Origin: Meconema thalassinum
Lineage: Eukaryota; Arthropoda; Insecta; Orthoptera; Tettigoniidae
Assembly: GCA_946902985.2 (NCBI GenBank)
Contig: OX336397.1
Location: forward strand, 185,694,813 to 185,758,812
Reading direction: 5' to 3'
Length of the DNA stretch: 64,000 nt
Under the pieces are notes generated by a model. That model was not told the origin of the DNA. It worked only from the letters and a program-made list of their open reading frames with translations, and searched no databases. Shown here piece after piece: positions 12,037 to 24,989 of this stretch (position 1 is the stretch's first letter; every line of letters starts with the position of its first letter). The position numbers were made by a program, and so were the translations under genes.

Positions 12037-15000
12037 TGTGCCCGTCAGAGGAGCTATCAGGGTTGCCAACAACCGAAATGACATCCCTAACACCTCACCT
12101 GCCGGACCCATGTGCCATGAGGATCAGGTGAATTTCTTATAGGCCATAGCGGAAAGAGAATCCATGATCCAGGGGATCCGTGGTAACATGGTTGCTAAAA
12201 AGGTCATAGACAGCCCAAGAAAATACACCTCCTAAAGCTAGACTGAGAAATAAACTTCCAGGCTTAAGTAAAACATGTAGAAATATTTATTCAAAATAAT
12301 CAGACACCTAGCCTAGTTCGGAGAGTTTCTATCGGCTAATCCGCAAACTAATAAAAAATCAAAAATATCAGTACCATACCTGTAAACTACTGTAAGCCCT
12401 CGCGAAAGATCTATCTGACAGAGCAAAGCAACAACAGCAACGCTGGGAAAATGGTACGGCAATAATCTCTAAGTCAAGTTACAAAATAAGCTAATAACGG
12501 AATTTACATTTAACAGGGTAGCAATAGCAAGTCTAAGTTATGATGATACCATTTCCTCATTTACATTTATTTTTAAATAATCTAGCTAATCCCTAACAAT
12601 TAATACAAAATTTACGGCGATGACGTCCGTAAAGCAAAACAGTTAGTACAGATCTACATGACAAGCCATCAAAAAAACTTTAAATGCCCTCTTACAATCT
12701 AAAAAAGGGTAAACATGGGGTTATCATACACTTGAATAAATAATAACAAGACCATAAACAATATTATTCCTGCCTTCGCCCTGGGTTACTCTTTGTATAG
12801 CAGTGTCATCTAAGTGCATGTTAATTACGGTGGCGATCGCGTAGTAAAAACTACGTCTAACGTCGCATGAGGCTCACACTCCACCAGCTACTGACTAAAG
12901 GTTGAGCAAGCACTCCGACGATAAAAATTAGTGTCATCTGTCCTGGATTACTTTCACTAAAGAAGCGTGCACAAAGCAAGTATCAGTCAGCAGGTCCAAA
13001 ATGCAAGAAAATCAAGGTTAAATGCTGTAAGTAGTTAATTATCATCAGTTTATAATAATGACGTTCTGATTATTAGAATCGTTATTTTGGATTATCGTTG
13101 GTTTATGGCGAATAGGCTGACAATCCTGAATACCTTGGGCTCAGCAGTAGCAGTCTCGTGCGAAATTAATCTCTGCTATAAAACATCTTCAACGAACTCT
13201 CCCGCTCGGACATAACAAGAACACAGGTTGTTAGTGGCTCTCGGCTCACTTCATTTACCTCTGGGAAAGACCTGACATGAATATCAGTTACCTCCCTATA
13301 ATAACACAGTCCACAGAATCGAAGTCTGGACACACATATATATAGCCTCTATACAGGTGCCTCATCTAGCCTCTTAATTACAACGAATAAACCTTAACAT
13401 AACGTGTAATCTTTATCAAATGGAGAAGAAATATAAACATAAGGATATTGCCAGTCATCTCTAGGTAGCAAAACATCTGATTATTACAAAATGGTGGCCT
13501 GGACACTGATCTACATATGAGACACATCCTCTAAATGTTAGTAATGCTATAAGCATTGTCAAAGAGTCTGAAAAAGTACGTCTCACTGAGTGAGTGGTGC
13601 TCTAGTACATTGCATGCTGGGAACTGATACCACCTGTCCATGATTCGAGCTAGCCTCGCTACACTCAATCATCCACACGGAGAGTTTAGAGAATGAACAG
13701 CACTGAAGGCGGGCAGTTTTCTCGCAGAAAGTCCTATCAGAAAACTGGGATTGTTATCATGTCCCAGATATAATAGAAAATAACATAAGCATTAGGCTTA
13801 AAATCATGCCTCAAAACTATGCACAAAGACGTAGCATGTTTGTAAAAGTCAAAGAAATGAAGAATACAGATATTCCACTTAATCTGAACCTCTTTGAAAT
13901 GCGCAGATATGTCAGTTCATAACTGCTCTGTCTAATCATAACCAAAATAACAATTGTGTCGAAACACTTGACACGAAATAAACATCATAAAGGCGCAAAT
14001 CTTACAATTGCTAAGTTTGCCAATTATACGGCATTCATTGCAAGGTTCGATGCTATATTGCATACAAAATGTAACACCCTGAATGTGTTCATAACTCGAA
14101 CTGGATGGCTTCATAGCACATCAAAATGAAAATGACATTGAATTACAAAACTGATAGCTTCAGTCGGCTATCTAACGATACGGAATGTCCTGACTAAATC
14201 AGTGGCGTGACAACATTTACTAGAAAGGGGTGTTATAAAAATAACACTGGCCATGACATCTGATCGTCATTCCAAATAACTGTACACAAAATCACCCACC
14301 TAGGGTTGAACAAAACGTAGTAACAAAGACTACAGTCACGCTTAGCAGGGGTAGAAATAACATCTTAGCGATGTCCGTCAGAATGCAATTTGATCGAAAA
14401 GAAATTCAATCACAACGGGTGACTAACGAATCACTGAAAGTGAACTACAAGGATTAATTCTAACAGTACATAACCTACCTACGGCTTGTCAAGAATTTCG
14501 GCTGATTCTACAATAAACTACATTAAACTACACTAAGCTACACCACAAAATAACCTAACAAGGAATTAATTATTCGGGCTCACAAGAAAGGATGTCTACA
14601 TCTCAGTCTTTCTAACGACCTGGGGGATAAAATAAGGCTTTGGTCACCGGACAAGGGTTGTCCAATCTGAGCCTCCACATAGGCTTTATCCATCTCCTCG
14701 GCCTTTATTCGTCCGCGTCGTTGTCGTGATGATATGACCAGACTCCTCCCCAAAGTCGTCATTTTCCTCGACTTAGCGGATGCTAAAGTCATGGTTCTCC
14801 CGTGATCGGCTGTAGTTCTCCGGTTCTCTCCTTCACATGATGAAGCTTAGCAGCTCATCTCCACAGGTGATGCTTAACAAAGATCGTCGTACCTTTGGTT
14901 GTCAAGAAGTGACATTTTGAAGTACGAATTTACCACTTGAAAATACGAAAAATGAGCGTAGCACAGATGCAATGAAACTAGCTTTAATGTGGTCATAAAT

Positions 15001-15851
15001 TCACTGCTACTACACGGCGCAGATGGTTTATAAATTGGCCATGCACTATAATCTGCTTCACCAACACAGATTTTACTTGCCCACAAATCACGCGGATCGA
15101 CGTTGGGTCTCACAGTAAGGAATCGCACTTGCGATCAAAGCAATATTTGCAGTTGTGAGTGTTGACATGATTCACTCGATTAATGATAATTTCACTGCGA
15201 TGATATATTATATCGCCACTTGACGATGTCGAAATACAAGGTTCAAACACGTGGTTGAAGATGTGGTGTTCCACAATTATAATCACTTTTCCAAAAATTC
15301 TCAGTATTCGTAGCACAAGCCTTCTTCGGCTGTAATATTCACTAATATTATGTACTGTTCGTAGTTAAATAATGTGCGATGCACTAAGATTGCTTTCCTA
15401 GCCACCTGGCGGACTATTACATCGTCTTTTAGACGGACTTGACAATAATACATCCAACTTGGATGGTAATCCAAACACGTGCGGTAAGAGCTCAGTCCTG
15501 CGCTGCGTGAACTCGTGAATACTCTAGTCGTGCAGCTTCTGTCTGATTCCGGTTCGCGTATCTGCGAGTTTACTACCTTACCAAAAGCAGAAATAACATT
15601 CTAAAGAATGTTTCGGTGATACAGAATTACAACATGAGAATATCTGAGCTTCGTAGAAAATAGAAGTGTCATAATTAGCCTCAGATTATTTAATAACGGT
15701 TTTCTCCATAGTCAAAAGATCAACCATTTATAACTCCAATGAATGTTAGCATGTGGCGACAGCATGGTCGGTCAGTGGTACGTTTTAAATTGATGCATCA
15801 AAAATGCGTTGCGATGAAAAATATCACATGAACCAATGCTTAGCGGGTTCA
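12037..15851 (-). repeat. 3' LTR of the gag-only element
   Basis: 3815 bp, lying downstream of the gag-like region on the minus strand. The boundary is set by where similarity to 19108-22882 begins and ends: TGTG at 12037 and GGGTTCA ending at 15851. A 70-codon minus-strand frame (14580-14792) is present in both LTRs but has no recognisable domain. A ~38 base segment near 13845 is missing from the other LTR. Confidence 0.9.
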
Positions 15852-15864
15852 TCTGCCTCTCCGT
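15852..15864 (-). promoter_or_regulatory. Candidate polypurine tract
   Basis: Directly upstream of the 3' LTR on the minus strand is purine-rich ACGGAGAGGCAGA, ending at the TGAACCCGC start of the LTR. This is the usual position and composition of a plus-strand primer site. Confidence 0.6.
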
Positions 15865-16159
15865 CGTTTCAAATAAAAATGAAGGAATGCATTTTTATTT
15901 GTCTCCAATTCAAGCTCAAGCTTGGTGATATTTTTCCCATCATTCCATCGGTGGTTCTATTCTTGGATTGCACGTTCGTCAGCAAGAATCTCCCTCGAAG
16001 ATACTGTCTTCAGTCGGAGTCTTCCTCGAAGAGTTCTCCTATCCCATCTTCATCATCCTATCGTCGGCGGTTCTCTCTTCTACGATTCTCTCTGAGCATT
16101 CTCTCTCTCTCTCTCCGATCGTATTCTCTTGAACTCATCTCCGGCGTAATGAAGTACTT
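15865..16159 (-). other. Internal leader between gag-like end and polypurine tract
   Basis: About 300 bases with a (CT)n run at 16104-16120 (GA-rich on the element's strand). This is where pol would start in an ordinary element, but no reverse transcriptase or protease motif is seen in any frame. The frame at 15804-16163 (plus) is antisense and not supported. Confidence 0.6.
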
Positions 16160-18700
16160 TTAAGCTTCGGCCTTCCATTTCTTTGGTCTCTGCTCCGGTT
16201 TCAGATATCTTACCTCTGGAACTACGTCAACTTGGTGTATATCTGCCACTACCGTTTGGCGATTTTTCTTCGGGTGCGAGTCTTCCCTTGGAGTTCGGTT
16301 TTCTTCAACCTCTTCTCGTTGATTATGGAGTTGTCGGATGTATTCTCGACACTCCTGTGCACGTCCTCGCCAGTCCCGATCGGCCCTCCACCTAGGATCT
16401 CGATCGCGTCAATAGCCTCTGCTATAACGAGTCTCGACGAATACTTCCTCTTCCTCGCTGATTCTCTTCTGTCCCACGACGGCTGTCGCTCGTCCCTTGG
16501 TTGAAACGTCGGTTCCAATATCCCCTATTGTCACCTTGTTGTCCTCCTCTCGCATATCGAGTATTATTCCAGTTACTTTGATTGGGATTGTAACTTCCTG
16601 TATTCTCATTCTGAGTCAGAGTTTGCTGTGGCGTGTGACTAACTTTATCCACAGTAGTCAAGTTCACGTGGCGTGTCTCTCCTTTGTTTGGACGGTGGCC
16701 TGCAAATTGTTCAGTATTTGCGTCCAATCGCCTCAGAATTTGGTCACTTTGCTGGAAGGTTGTTGCTCCCGCAGCAATTGATACTCGTTGAACATCGGCT
16801 GGTTATTGCCATATAATGGTGTTCACTAAATCCTGCTCTGATAGTGGGGGTTGAAGACATCTGAGTTTCGTCAGCTGGGTTGCAAAGTAATTTGCATAAC
16901 GTGTAGGCGTATTTGAGCTGTATCGGCGAGTGTACATCTCCGCTCTGATACTCTGCTGTATGTCGCTCGACCAATAAGTACCTATCAAAGCTCCTCTGAA
17001 ATCCTGGTATCCTGTAAAAGAGTATTTAAAGGCCCTGAACTATGTGCTAGCTTAACCTTCAAGAAGACGCTCGATGACTCTGAGCTCTCTTCCGGTGTCA
17101 CCATAGTGTCACGTAGATAACTCTCTACATTTGCCAAAAATTCGACTGTTGTAATGCCGCTACCAGTACCTGAGAATCGAGCTGGTTGCTCTTCTCTTGA
17201 TCGTATGATCATCACATTACCTTGATTGTGCTGAGTTTGTGCTGGTCTAAATGGATTTGCATTGTAATTCAGCGTTGATTAAGTATTAACGTTGGCGTTG
17301 TCACCGAAGTATGACTTCGTGAATGGGGATGTTTCATTGCGCATAGTATCTACGAATCTGAATGGTTGTGTTTCGGGTGGTGCGCTCGGTTGAATACCGT
17401 ACGATGTCGATTGTGCGAACTGTGGTGTTGGTGTATTCTGCGTTTTAGTTGACAGTGTGGAAGGTCGAGTCTCTCTCGGTTGAGCTTCCAAATTATCTAA
17501 ACGTCTCTCAATAATTTCGAGGCCTGGAATATTCTTTGCCTCAATCTTACTTCCAAGATCGTTTAATTGCAATTCGACCCTTTCGATTTTCCCTTTGAGG
17601 TTTGTGTCGACCTCTCGAATCGCTGTCCTAAGGTTGTGGCTAAGTTGAAGACGCTCTGTCAATGCAACTACTTCTAACCTTTTCTTCATGGATTCTACTT
17701 CCGTTTCGAATTTGGATACGTCCTCATTGACCTGGTAAACGTTCTCCTTAACCTCTGTGACGTCCCCTCGAAGTTCCCTTACTTGGTCTCGAACACGAGC
17801 TACTTGAGCTTCTACAACTTGATTGTGTTCATTAAAATCTCCTCTTAATAATGAGATGTCAATTTTCGTTTCTTCTCTATGAGTGTGTACGGCTTCGCGT
17901 CACTCTCCCACGGTGTCCGTTAACTGAGTAACGCTCTTCGTATTCGTCGCTAGTGTTTCTCTGAATTCAACCATGTCGTCAGCGATAGCATTCACATTAG
18001 CGTTTACGGCGTATGCTTCTCCTCTCATCAAGGTTAATCCTACATTGACTGCAGCGATATCCCTTTTGACATTGTTAATAAATCCCTCGACGTTTGTGAG
18101 TCGACGACCAAACTCTTCTCTAATGTGAACCAAATCAGCCCTCATATCGACCTGAACTCTATTTATGTTCGCCTTAATCTTAGTGGTGTGTTCGCCTAAC
18201 CTGGTCTGAACATCTTCCCTTGCTAGGTTCATTTGATCGGTTAAATGATCTATCCTATCATTTGCATTCTGCTGGTGTCGCAAGATATCAACTCGAACTG
18301 CGGCTAAACCTGCTGTAAGGTTATTCCTAGCCTCTTCCCCATGAGCATCTATGTCAGCCCTGACCAGAGTTAGATCAGCCCTACCATTATTGATATCAGT
18401 CCTAACATTATTTACAGTTTGGGTGTTGGCCTCAAGATCAGCCCTAACATTTATCATATCAGTCCTAACATCATTGATAGTTTGAGTATTCACATCCAAA
18501 TCACCCCGGACTTGTTCAACATTTCCAATTACAGTTCCTAAGTCACCCCGGACTTGTTCAACATTTCCACTTACAGTTCCTAAATCAGTCCCAATCTGTT
18601 GGAGGTTGGTGTCTACAACAGCCAACATCTCCCCCATCACACGACGAATCGTCTCCTCACCCATAACACAAGAATATATATGAGAGAACAGAAAGAGCAT
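16160..18700 (-). pseudogene. Gag-like protein of the LTR element, broken
   Basis: Reading on the minus strand, the frame from 18700 (a second ATG at 18664 is an alternative start) encodes a long heptad-like coiled coil. It has short repeated blocks such as NVEQVRGDL and is rich in D, V, R and N. An in-frame TGA at 17902-17900 precedes more coiled coil (17279-17689), then a TAA at 17281-17279. Next comes a part that fits a retrotransposon capsid region (FSGTGSGITTVEFLANVESY, then ALIGTYW-like and an R/Y-rich helix), reached across a frameshift near 16990 and another stop at 16803. The C-terminus is G/R/N/Q-rich (GGQQGDNRGYWNRR), like a nucleocapsid basic tail, with no CCHC knuckle seen. The last frame ends at 16160. 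The breaks show the copy cannot make full-length Gag. Family assignment (Ty3/Gypsy-like) is tentative. Confidence 0.7.
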
Positions 18701-19107
18701 TCCAGAAAACTTACAGCTATGACTAGTTACTTTTTCGGTGTAGAACAGCCTGATTTCTCTTGAATAAATATTACAAGTACTGCTGGAGTATGCGAACTAA
18801 GTGCTTCAACATTTATATTAACAACAACAAGCAAAGCAAAGTCTTACATGTACTTAGGATGAGGCATCATCAAAGAAAAACCTATCCTTCAATTATCTAT
18901 ACTACAAAGCCTCACCCCATGACTTAAATCACGCACGAATGCCATGCGGTTAATTGATCTGCAGTACGACTTCCTAAGTTCGTCCCAGTCCAGTCAATTT
19001 ACCTTTAATCACAATAAGATCCTCATGAAAAGAGCATGGAGCAGAAGGTCACCATGTCTACATCGGCACAACCAGTTGGGCGCAAAATAAAGAAGGAGGG
19101 GTAGTTA
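18701..19107 (-). other. 5' internal leader of the LTR element
   Basis: Untranslated part between the 5' LTR and the gag-like start. A primer-binding-site candidate lies at 19075-19083. No reading frame is supported. Confidence 0.6.
19075..19083 (-). promoter_or_regulatory. Candidate primer binding site
   Basis: The minus strand reads GCGCCCAAC, the core of a tRNA-Lys-type primer site. It lies 24 bases inside the 5' LTR end, farther than the usual 0-10 bases, so the call is weak. Confidence 0.3.
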
Positions 19108-22100
19108 TGTGCCCGTCAGAGGAGCTATCAGCGTTGCCAACAGCCGAAACGACATCCCTAACACCTCACCTGCCGGACCCATGTGCCATGAGGATCAGGC
19201 GAATTTCTTATGGGCCATAGCGGCACGAGAATCCATGATCCAGGGGATCCGTGTTAACATGGTTGCTAAAAAGGTCATAGACAGCCCAAGAAAATACACC
19301 TCCTAAATCTAGACTAAGAAACAAACTTCCAGGCTTAAGTAAAACATGTAGAAATATTTATTCAAAATATTCAGACACCTACCCTAGTTCGGAGGGTTTC
19401 TATCGGCTAATCCGCAAACTAAAAAATAATCAAAAATATCAGTACCCTACTTGTAAACTACTGTATACCCTCGCGAAAGATCTATCTGACAGAGCAAAGC
19501 AACAACAGCAACGCTGGGAAAATGGTACGGCAATAATCTCTAAGTCAAGTTACAAAATAAGCTAATAACGGAATTTACATTTAACAGGGTAGCAATAGCA
19601 AGTCTAAGTTATGATGATACCATTTCCTCATTTACATTTATTTTTAAATAATCTAGCAAATCCCTAACAATTAACACAAAATTTACGGCGATGACGTCCG
19701 TAAAGCAAAACAGTTAGTACAAATCTACATGACAAGCCGTCAAAAAAAAAAAAAAAACATTAAATGCCCTGTTACAATCTAAAAAGGGGTAAACATGGGG
19801 TTATCTTACACTTGAATAAATAATAACAAGACCATAAACAATATTATTCCTGCCTTCGCCCTGGGTTACTCTTTGTAAACCAGTGTCATCTAAGTGCCTG
19901 TTAATTACGGTGGCGATTGCGTAGTAAAAACTACGTCTAACGTCGCATGAGGCTCACGCTCCACCAGCTACTGACTAAAGTTAGAGCAAGCACTCCGTCG
20001 ATAAAAATTAGTGTCATCTGTCCTGGATTACTTCCACAAAAGAAGCGTGCACAAAGCAAGTGTCAGCCAGCAGGCCCAAAATGCAAGAAAATCAAGGTTA
20101 AATGCTGTAAGTATTTAATTATCATCAGTTAATAATAATGACGTTCTGATGATTAGAATCGTTGGTTTAGATCATCGTTGGTTTATGGCATATAGGCTGA
20201 CAATCCTGAATACCTTGGACACAGCAGTAGCAGTCTCGTGCGAAATCAATCTCTGCTATAAAACACCGTCAACGAGCTCTCCCGCTCGGACATAACAAGA
20301 AAACAGTTTATTAGTGGCTCTCGGCTCACTTCATGTACCTCTGGGTAAGGCCGGGCATGAACATCAGTTGCCTCCCTACAATAACACAGTCAACAGAATC
20401 GAAGTCTGGACACACATATATATAGCCTCTATATAGGTGCCTCATCTAGCCTCCTAAATACAACAAATATACCTTAACAGAAAGTGTAATCATTCTCAAA
20501 TGGAGAAGAAAGATAAACATATGGATCTCGCCAGTCATCTCTAAGTAGCAAAACATCTGATTATTACAAAATGGTGGCCTGGACATTGACCTACATATGA
20601 TACACATCATCTAAATGTTAGTAATGCTATAAGCATTGTCAAAGAGTCTGAAAAAGTACGTCTCACTGAGTGAGTGGTGCTCTAGTACATTGCATGCTGG
20701 GAAATGTTACCACCTGTCCATGATTCGAGCTAGCCTCGCTACTCTCAATCATCCACACGGACAGTTTAGAGAATGAACAACACTGAAGGCGGGCAGTTTT
20801 TTCGCAGAAAGTCCTATCAGAAAACTGGCCTTGTTATCATATCCCAGGTATAATAGAAAATCACATAAGCATTAGGCTTAAAATCACGCCTCAAAACTAT
20901 GTACAAAGACGTAGCATGTTTGTTGAAATGTGCAGATATGTCAGTTCATAACTGCTCTGTCTAATCATAACCAAAATAACAAGTGTGTCGAAACACATGA
21001 CACGAAATATACATCATAAAGGCGCAAATCTTACAATTGCTAAGTTTGCCAATGATACGGTATTCATTGCATGGTTCGATGCTAGATTGCATACAAAATG
21101 TAACACCCTGAATGCGTTCATAACTCGAACTGGATGGCTTCATAGCACATCAAAATGAAAATGGCATTGAATTACAAAACTGATAGCTTCAGTCGGCTAT
21201 CTAACGATACGGACTGTTCTGACTAAATCAGTGGCGTGACAACATTTACTAGAAAGGGGTGTTATAAAAATAACACTGGCCATGACATCTGATCGTCATC
21301 CCAAATAACTGTGCACAAAATCACCCACCTAGGGTTGAACAAAACGTAGTAACAAAGACTACAGTCACGCTTAGCAGGGGTAGAAATAACATCTTAGCGA
21401 TGTCCGTCAGAATGCACTTTGATCGAAAAGAAATTCAATCACAACGGGTGACTAACGAATCACTGAAAGTGAACTACAAGGATTAATTCTAACAGTACAT
21501 AACCTACCTACGGCTTGTCAAGAATTTCGGCTGATTCTACAATAAACTACATTAAACTACACTAAGCTACACCACAAAAGAACCTAACAAGGAATGAATT
21601 ATTCGGACTCACAAGAAAGGATGTCTACATCTCAGTCTTTCTAACGACCTGGGGGATAAAATAAGGCTTTGGTCACCGGACAAGGGTTGTCCAATCTGAG
21701 CCTCCACATAGGCTTTATCCATCTCCACGGCCTTTATTCGTCCGCGTCGTTGTCGTGATGATATGACCAGACTCCTCCCCAAAGTCGTCATTTTCCTCGA
21801 CTTAGCGGATGCTAAAGTCATGGGTCTCCCGTGATCGGCTGTAGTTCTCCGGTCCTCTCCTTCACATGATGAAGCTTAACAGCTCATCTCCACAGGTGAT
21901 GCGTAACAAAGATCGTCGTACACGTGGTTGTCAAGAAGTGTCATTTTGAAGTACGAATTTACCCCTTGAATATACGGAAAATGAGCGTAGCACAGATGCA
22001 CTGAAACTAGCTTTAATGTGGTCATAAATTCACTGCTACTACACGGCGCCGATGGTTTATAAATTGGCCATGCACTATTATCTGCTTCACTAACAGATTT

Positions 22101-22882
22101 TACTTGCCCACAAATCACGTGGCATCGACGTTGTGTCTCACAGAAAGAAATCGCACTTGCGATCAAAGCAATATTTGCAGTTGTGAGTGTTGAAATGATT
22201 CACTCCCATGATAATAATTTCACTGCGAATGATATATTTTATCGCCACTTGACGATGTCGAAATACAAGGTTCAAACACGTGGTTGAAAATGTGGTGTTC
22301 CACAATTATAATCACTTTTCCAAAAATTCTCAGTATTCGTAGCACAAGCCTTCTCCGGTTGTAATATTCACTAATATTAAGTACTGTTCGTAGTTAAATA
22401 ATGGGCGATGCACTAAGATTGCTTTCCTCGCCGTCAGGCGGACTATTACATCGTCTTTTAGATGGACTTGACAAGAATACATCCAACGTGGATGGTAATC
22501 TAAACACAAGTGGTATGAGCTCAGTCCTGCGCTGCGTGAACTCGTGAATACACTAGTCGTGCAGCGACTGTCTGGTTCCGGTTCGCGTATCTGCGAGGTT
22601 ACTACCTTACCAAAAGCAGAAATAAAATTCTAAAGAATGTTTCGGTGATACAGAATTACAACATGAGAATATCTGAGCTTCGTAGAAAATAGAAGTGTCA
22701 TAATTTAGCCTCAGATTATTTAATAACGGTTTTCTCCATAGTCAAAAGATCAACCATTTATAACTCCAAACAATGTTAGCATGTGGCGACAGCATGGTCG
22801 GTCAGTGGGTACGTTCTAATGTGATGCATCAAAAATGCGTTGCGATGAAAAATATCACATGAACCAATGCTTAGCGGGTTCA
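19108..22882 (-). repeat. 5' LTR of the gag-only element
   Basis: 3775 bp, upstream of the gag-like region on the minus strand. The same ends as the 3' LTR (TGTGCCCG...GGGTTCA). It has an expanded A-run (19743-19757). It lacks the ~38 bases present near 13845 in the other LTR. A GGCCAATTTATAAA block (near 22052-22066, minus), also present in the other LTR, is a possible CCAAT/TATA promoter. Confidence 0.9.
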
Positions 22883-22886
22883 ATAT

Positions 22887-24030
22887 ATTACTCGTCTTCT
22901 ACAAAGATTCGCCTTAATTGTGCAACAATGTCCTGAGTTAATAATGCAAGTGGAAGGTCTTATATGATACTCACCTCCTTGCAAGAGTTGTGTTAATTAC
23001 CCAATTTATTTCTGAGTTGCCTATGGTTCACACAGCCACCGTCTTGAAAGTATGGAGAGAGTATTCTTTTGTTTTCGCCATACAAGGCTACACATACGGT
23101 CATTCCTTGACAATAATTATCTCTCATGTAGGTCTTAAGTACGGTACTGATATCGTTTTATAATATCAATATATTCGTGATCTTAAAAACTCCACGTTGG
23201 AAACAGAGGGTCCTTATTTTAAATGTATCGGATTGAGAAGTACTGTAAATGATCCATTGGATCATAAGTCATGTATTATAAAGCTTGGCTTATTCGTACA
23301 ACCGTCATTTGAAAACGCTTCGCCCAATAACCATGGAATTTGGAAGCAAACCGCTTCGCACATTGAAATATGTCTTTCCAAAATTTTGTTGAGATGCTTA
23401 ACTGTAATTTCATTTGAGTTTTGATATTGGAGTTTCTGCCATTTTGTTTTTGGTAAGATGGCGGTGATAAAAACACTGAGATGTCTTTGACTAGTGGCAC
23501 CTACAGTATGTAACGACGATCTAGGGAGTGCTGACTGAACCACAAGGAACAAATGAATATCCCAAGGAAAAATACGCACAAAAAATAAAATATGACATAA
23601 TGGAAAATCAACTCGACGACCGTGACGCGCTTTTCGGGCCTTGCTGGCATAGGAAGTATGTGTGTATGAATTCCACCTTGGCCATCCTGAAAACTGTTTT
23701 GGAGGTTTCCCATTTTCACCCCCAGGCATATAAACAGCCCATTTTCTCCTAAACTCATAGGTATAGTTATAACTCTAGTCCTTATCAAGGAGAATCTTGG
23801 TAATAGTAGCTTGAATGTTGTTCTAAGGGGCAGAACAGTGAGGTTATCAGTCCGTGTATTTTACGTTTTAATAGTTTCCTTATTTCCAACCATTACAATA
23901 GTTCTTTGTTGTTATTGTTTCATTTGAGGGGATTGGACATCGCTGTCATTTTGCCCCGTGTACTTTTGTGCGTATGTGTAATTTTGTCCGATAACCTTTG
24001 GTAGTGTGATGGCTGTATTCATGAGTTCAA
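22887..24030. repeat. R6-like repeat region, right of the LTR element
   Basis: Continuation of the 11290-12032 repeat after the ATAT duplication. It contains phrases such as 'ccttaattgtgcaacaat' and 'caccgtcttgaaagtatgg'. A 155-codon minus-strand frame (23262-23729) falls here, but it shows no domain and overlaps repeat-like sequence. Confidence 0.35.
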
Positions 24031-24034
24031 TTAA

Positions 24035-24300
24035 GGTGAGGATAAGGAGGGAGGCAGTCGAGGCCTTATGTAAGGAACCTTCCCGACATTCTCCTGGAGT
24101 AGAAGTGGGAAACCACGGAAAACCACTTCCAGGATGGCTGAGATGGTAATCGTACCCGCCTCTTCTCTGCATTGCCTCACGTGGCTGAGTGGTCCCCACT
24201 CCAGACCTCAGGCCAGAAATAAATTTCTTGGTAGAGCTGGTAATCGAACACGGACGTCAGGGATGCTTGCCACTGCGCCACGAGCCACAAAATAATAAGT
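24035..24300 (-). mobile_element. tRNA-derived SINE (family S1), partial
   Basis: On the minus strand a decayed tRNA-like head ('gtggcgcagtggcaa', then 'gtgttcgattaccagctctaccaa') leads into a body with 'ccactcagccacgtgaggc', 'accatctcagccatcctggaa' and 'gtggttttccgtggtttccc'. The same body occurs at 25915-26110, 37325-37520 and 55790-55985. It shows drift, so it is not recent. Confidence 0.6.
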
Positions 24301-24409
24301 TTGGCAGTTGTTATTGGTAAATCGTAGTCATGTAATTTGTCTGATAACCTGTTTGTGTGGTGTCTGTATTAGTTTGCCTGCCTCTATTCATTGTGGTCTA
24401 GAAATGATC

Positions 24410-24680
24410 TGATGCCCCGGGACTTTAAGTGTGTTACCATTCCCATATTTGCCTAGACGGAGAGTGGGAAGAATCCAGCAAATACCACACTGATGATGGC
24501 CGCTTTCAGTGCCAGAGCCTAGCCCGCTAACCATTTAGCCACAGAACCGAACAGGGAAGGAGAATGAAACTAGGCAAGGCATTGGAAGGAAATGGCAGTG
24601 ACCTATCAAAAGGTACCGTCCTAGGATAAGCTTGGAGTTGAAAATAGGAAACCACGCAGAACGGATCGAGCTCACGTCTC
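24410..24680. repeat. SINE S1-like remnant
   Basis: Contains 'ctaaccatttagccacagaacc' (tRNA-like head read on the minus strand) and 'ggaaaccacgcagaac' (S1 body-like). It is too decayed to bound. Frames at 24527-24742 and 24632-24988 lie across it and are not supported as genes. Confidence 0.35.
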
Positions 24681-24989
24681 TCAAAGTCCGCAATAAACAG
24701 AGCCACAGCGATAATAATAGTAATAATGACATTTGGCACCACCTTTTCAGGTCTAGATTTCCAGAGACCTGTCGAGTTTTGATTGATTTATTTTATTATA
24801 CATGTCGCAAAGTCCTTAAATCAATCGACAACAACAAACTATTTATCAAACTAGGGAACAGTATTCAGCGAGAGAAGAGAGTGTTGGTACCACAATGGTT
24901 CCGTGTCTTGAGTTCGGCAGCAGTGTTTCTTAAAGGACAGCGTTCTGTCAAGAGTTACACCCAGTGTAAACAGTACATACTACTATAGC

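Larger units (their letters stand above)
12037..22882 (-). mobile_element. Complete gag-only LTR retrotransposon with giant LTRs
   Basis: Two direct repeats of ~3.8 kb, each bounded TG...CA on the plus strand (TGTGCCCG...GGGTTCA), flank a 3256 bp internal region. ATAT at 12033-12036 and 22883-22886 is the 4 bp target duplication. The internal region encodes a broken gag-like protein on the minus strand. No protease, reverse transcriptase, RNase H or integrase is seen. LTRs make up about 7.6 of 10.8 kb. The element must therefore depend on another element's pol. Sampled stretches of the LTRs differ by roughly 5% at the edges and much less in the middle, so the insertion is not very recent. Confidence 0.9.

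Noticed and set aside
15804..16781. Plus-strand frames in the LTR element interior
   Set aside because: They are antisense to the gag-like region and serine/leucine-rich because of the GA-rich coding strand.
23262..23729. 155-codon minus-strand reading frame
   Set aside because: No domain, no splice context, and it overlaps R6-like repeat sequence with 'gccatcctga/gccatttt' phrases. Overlapping frames of similar length exist on both strands.
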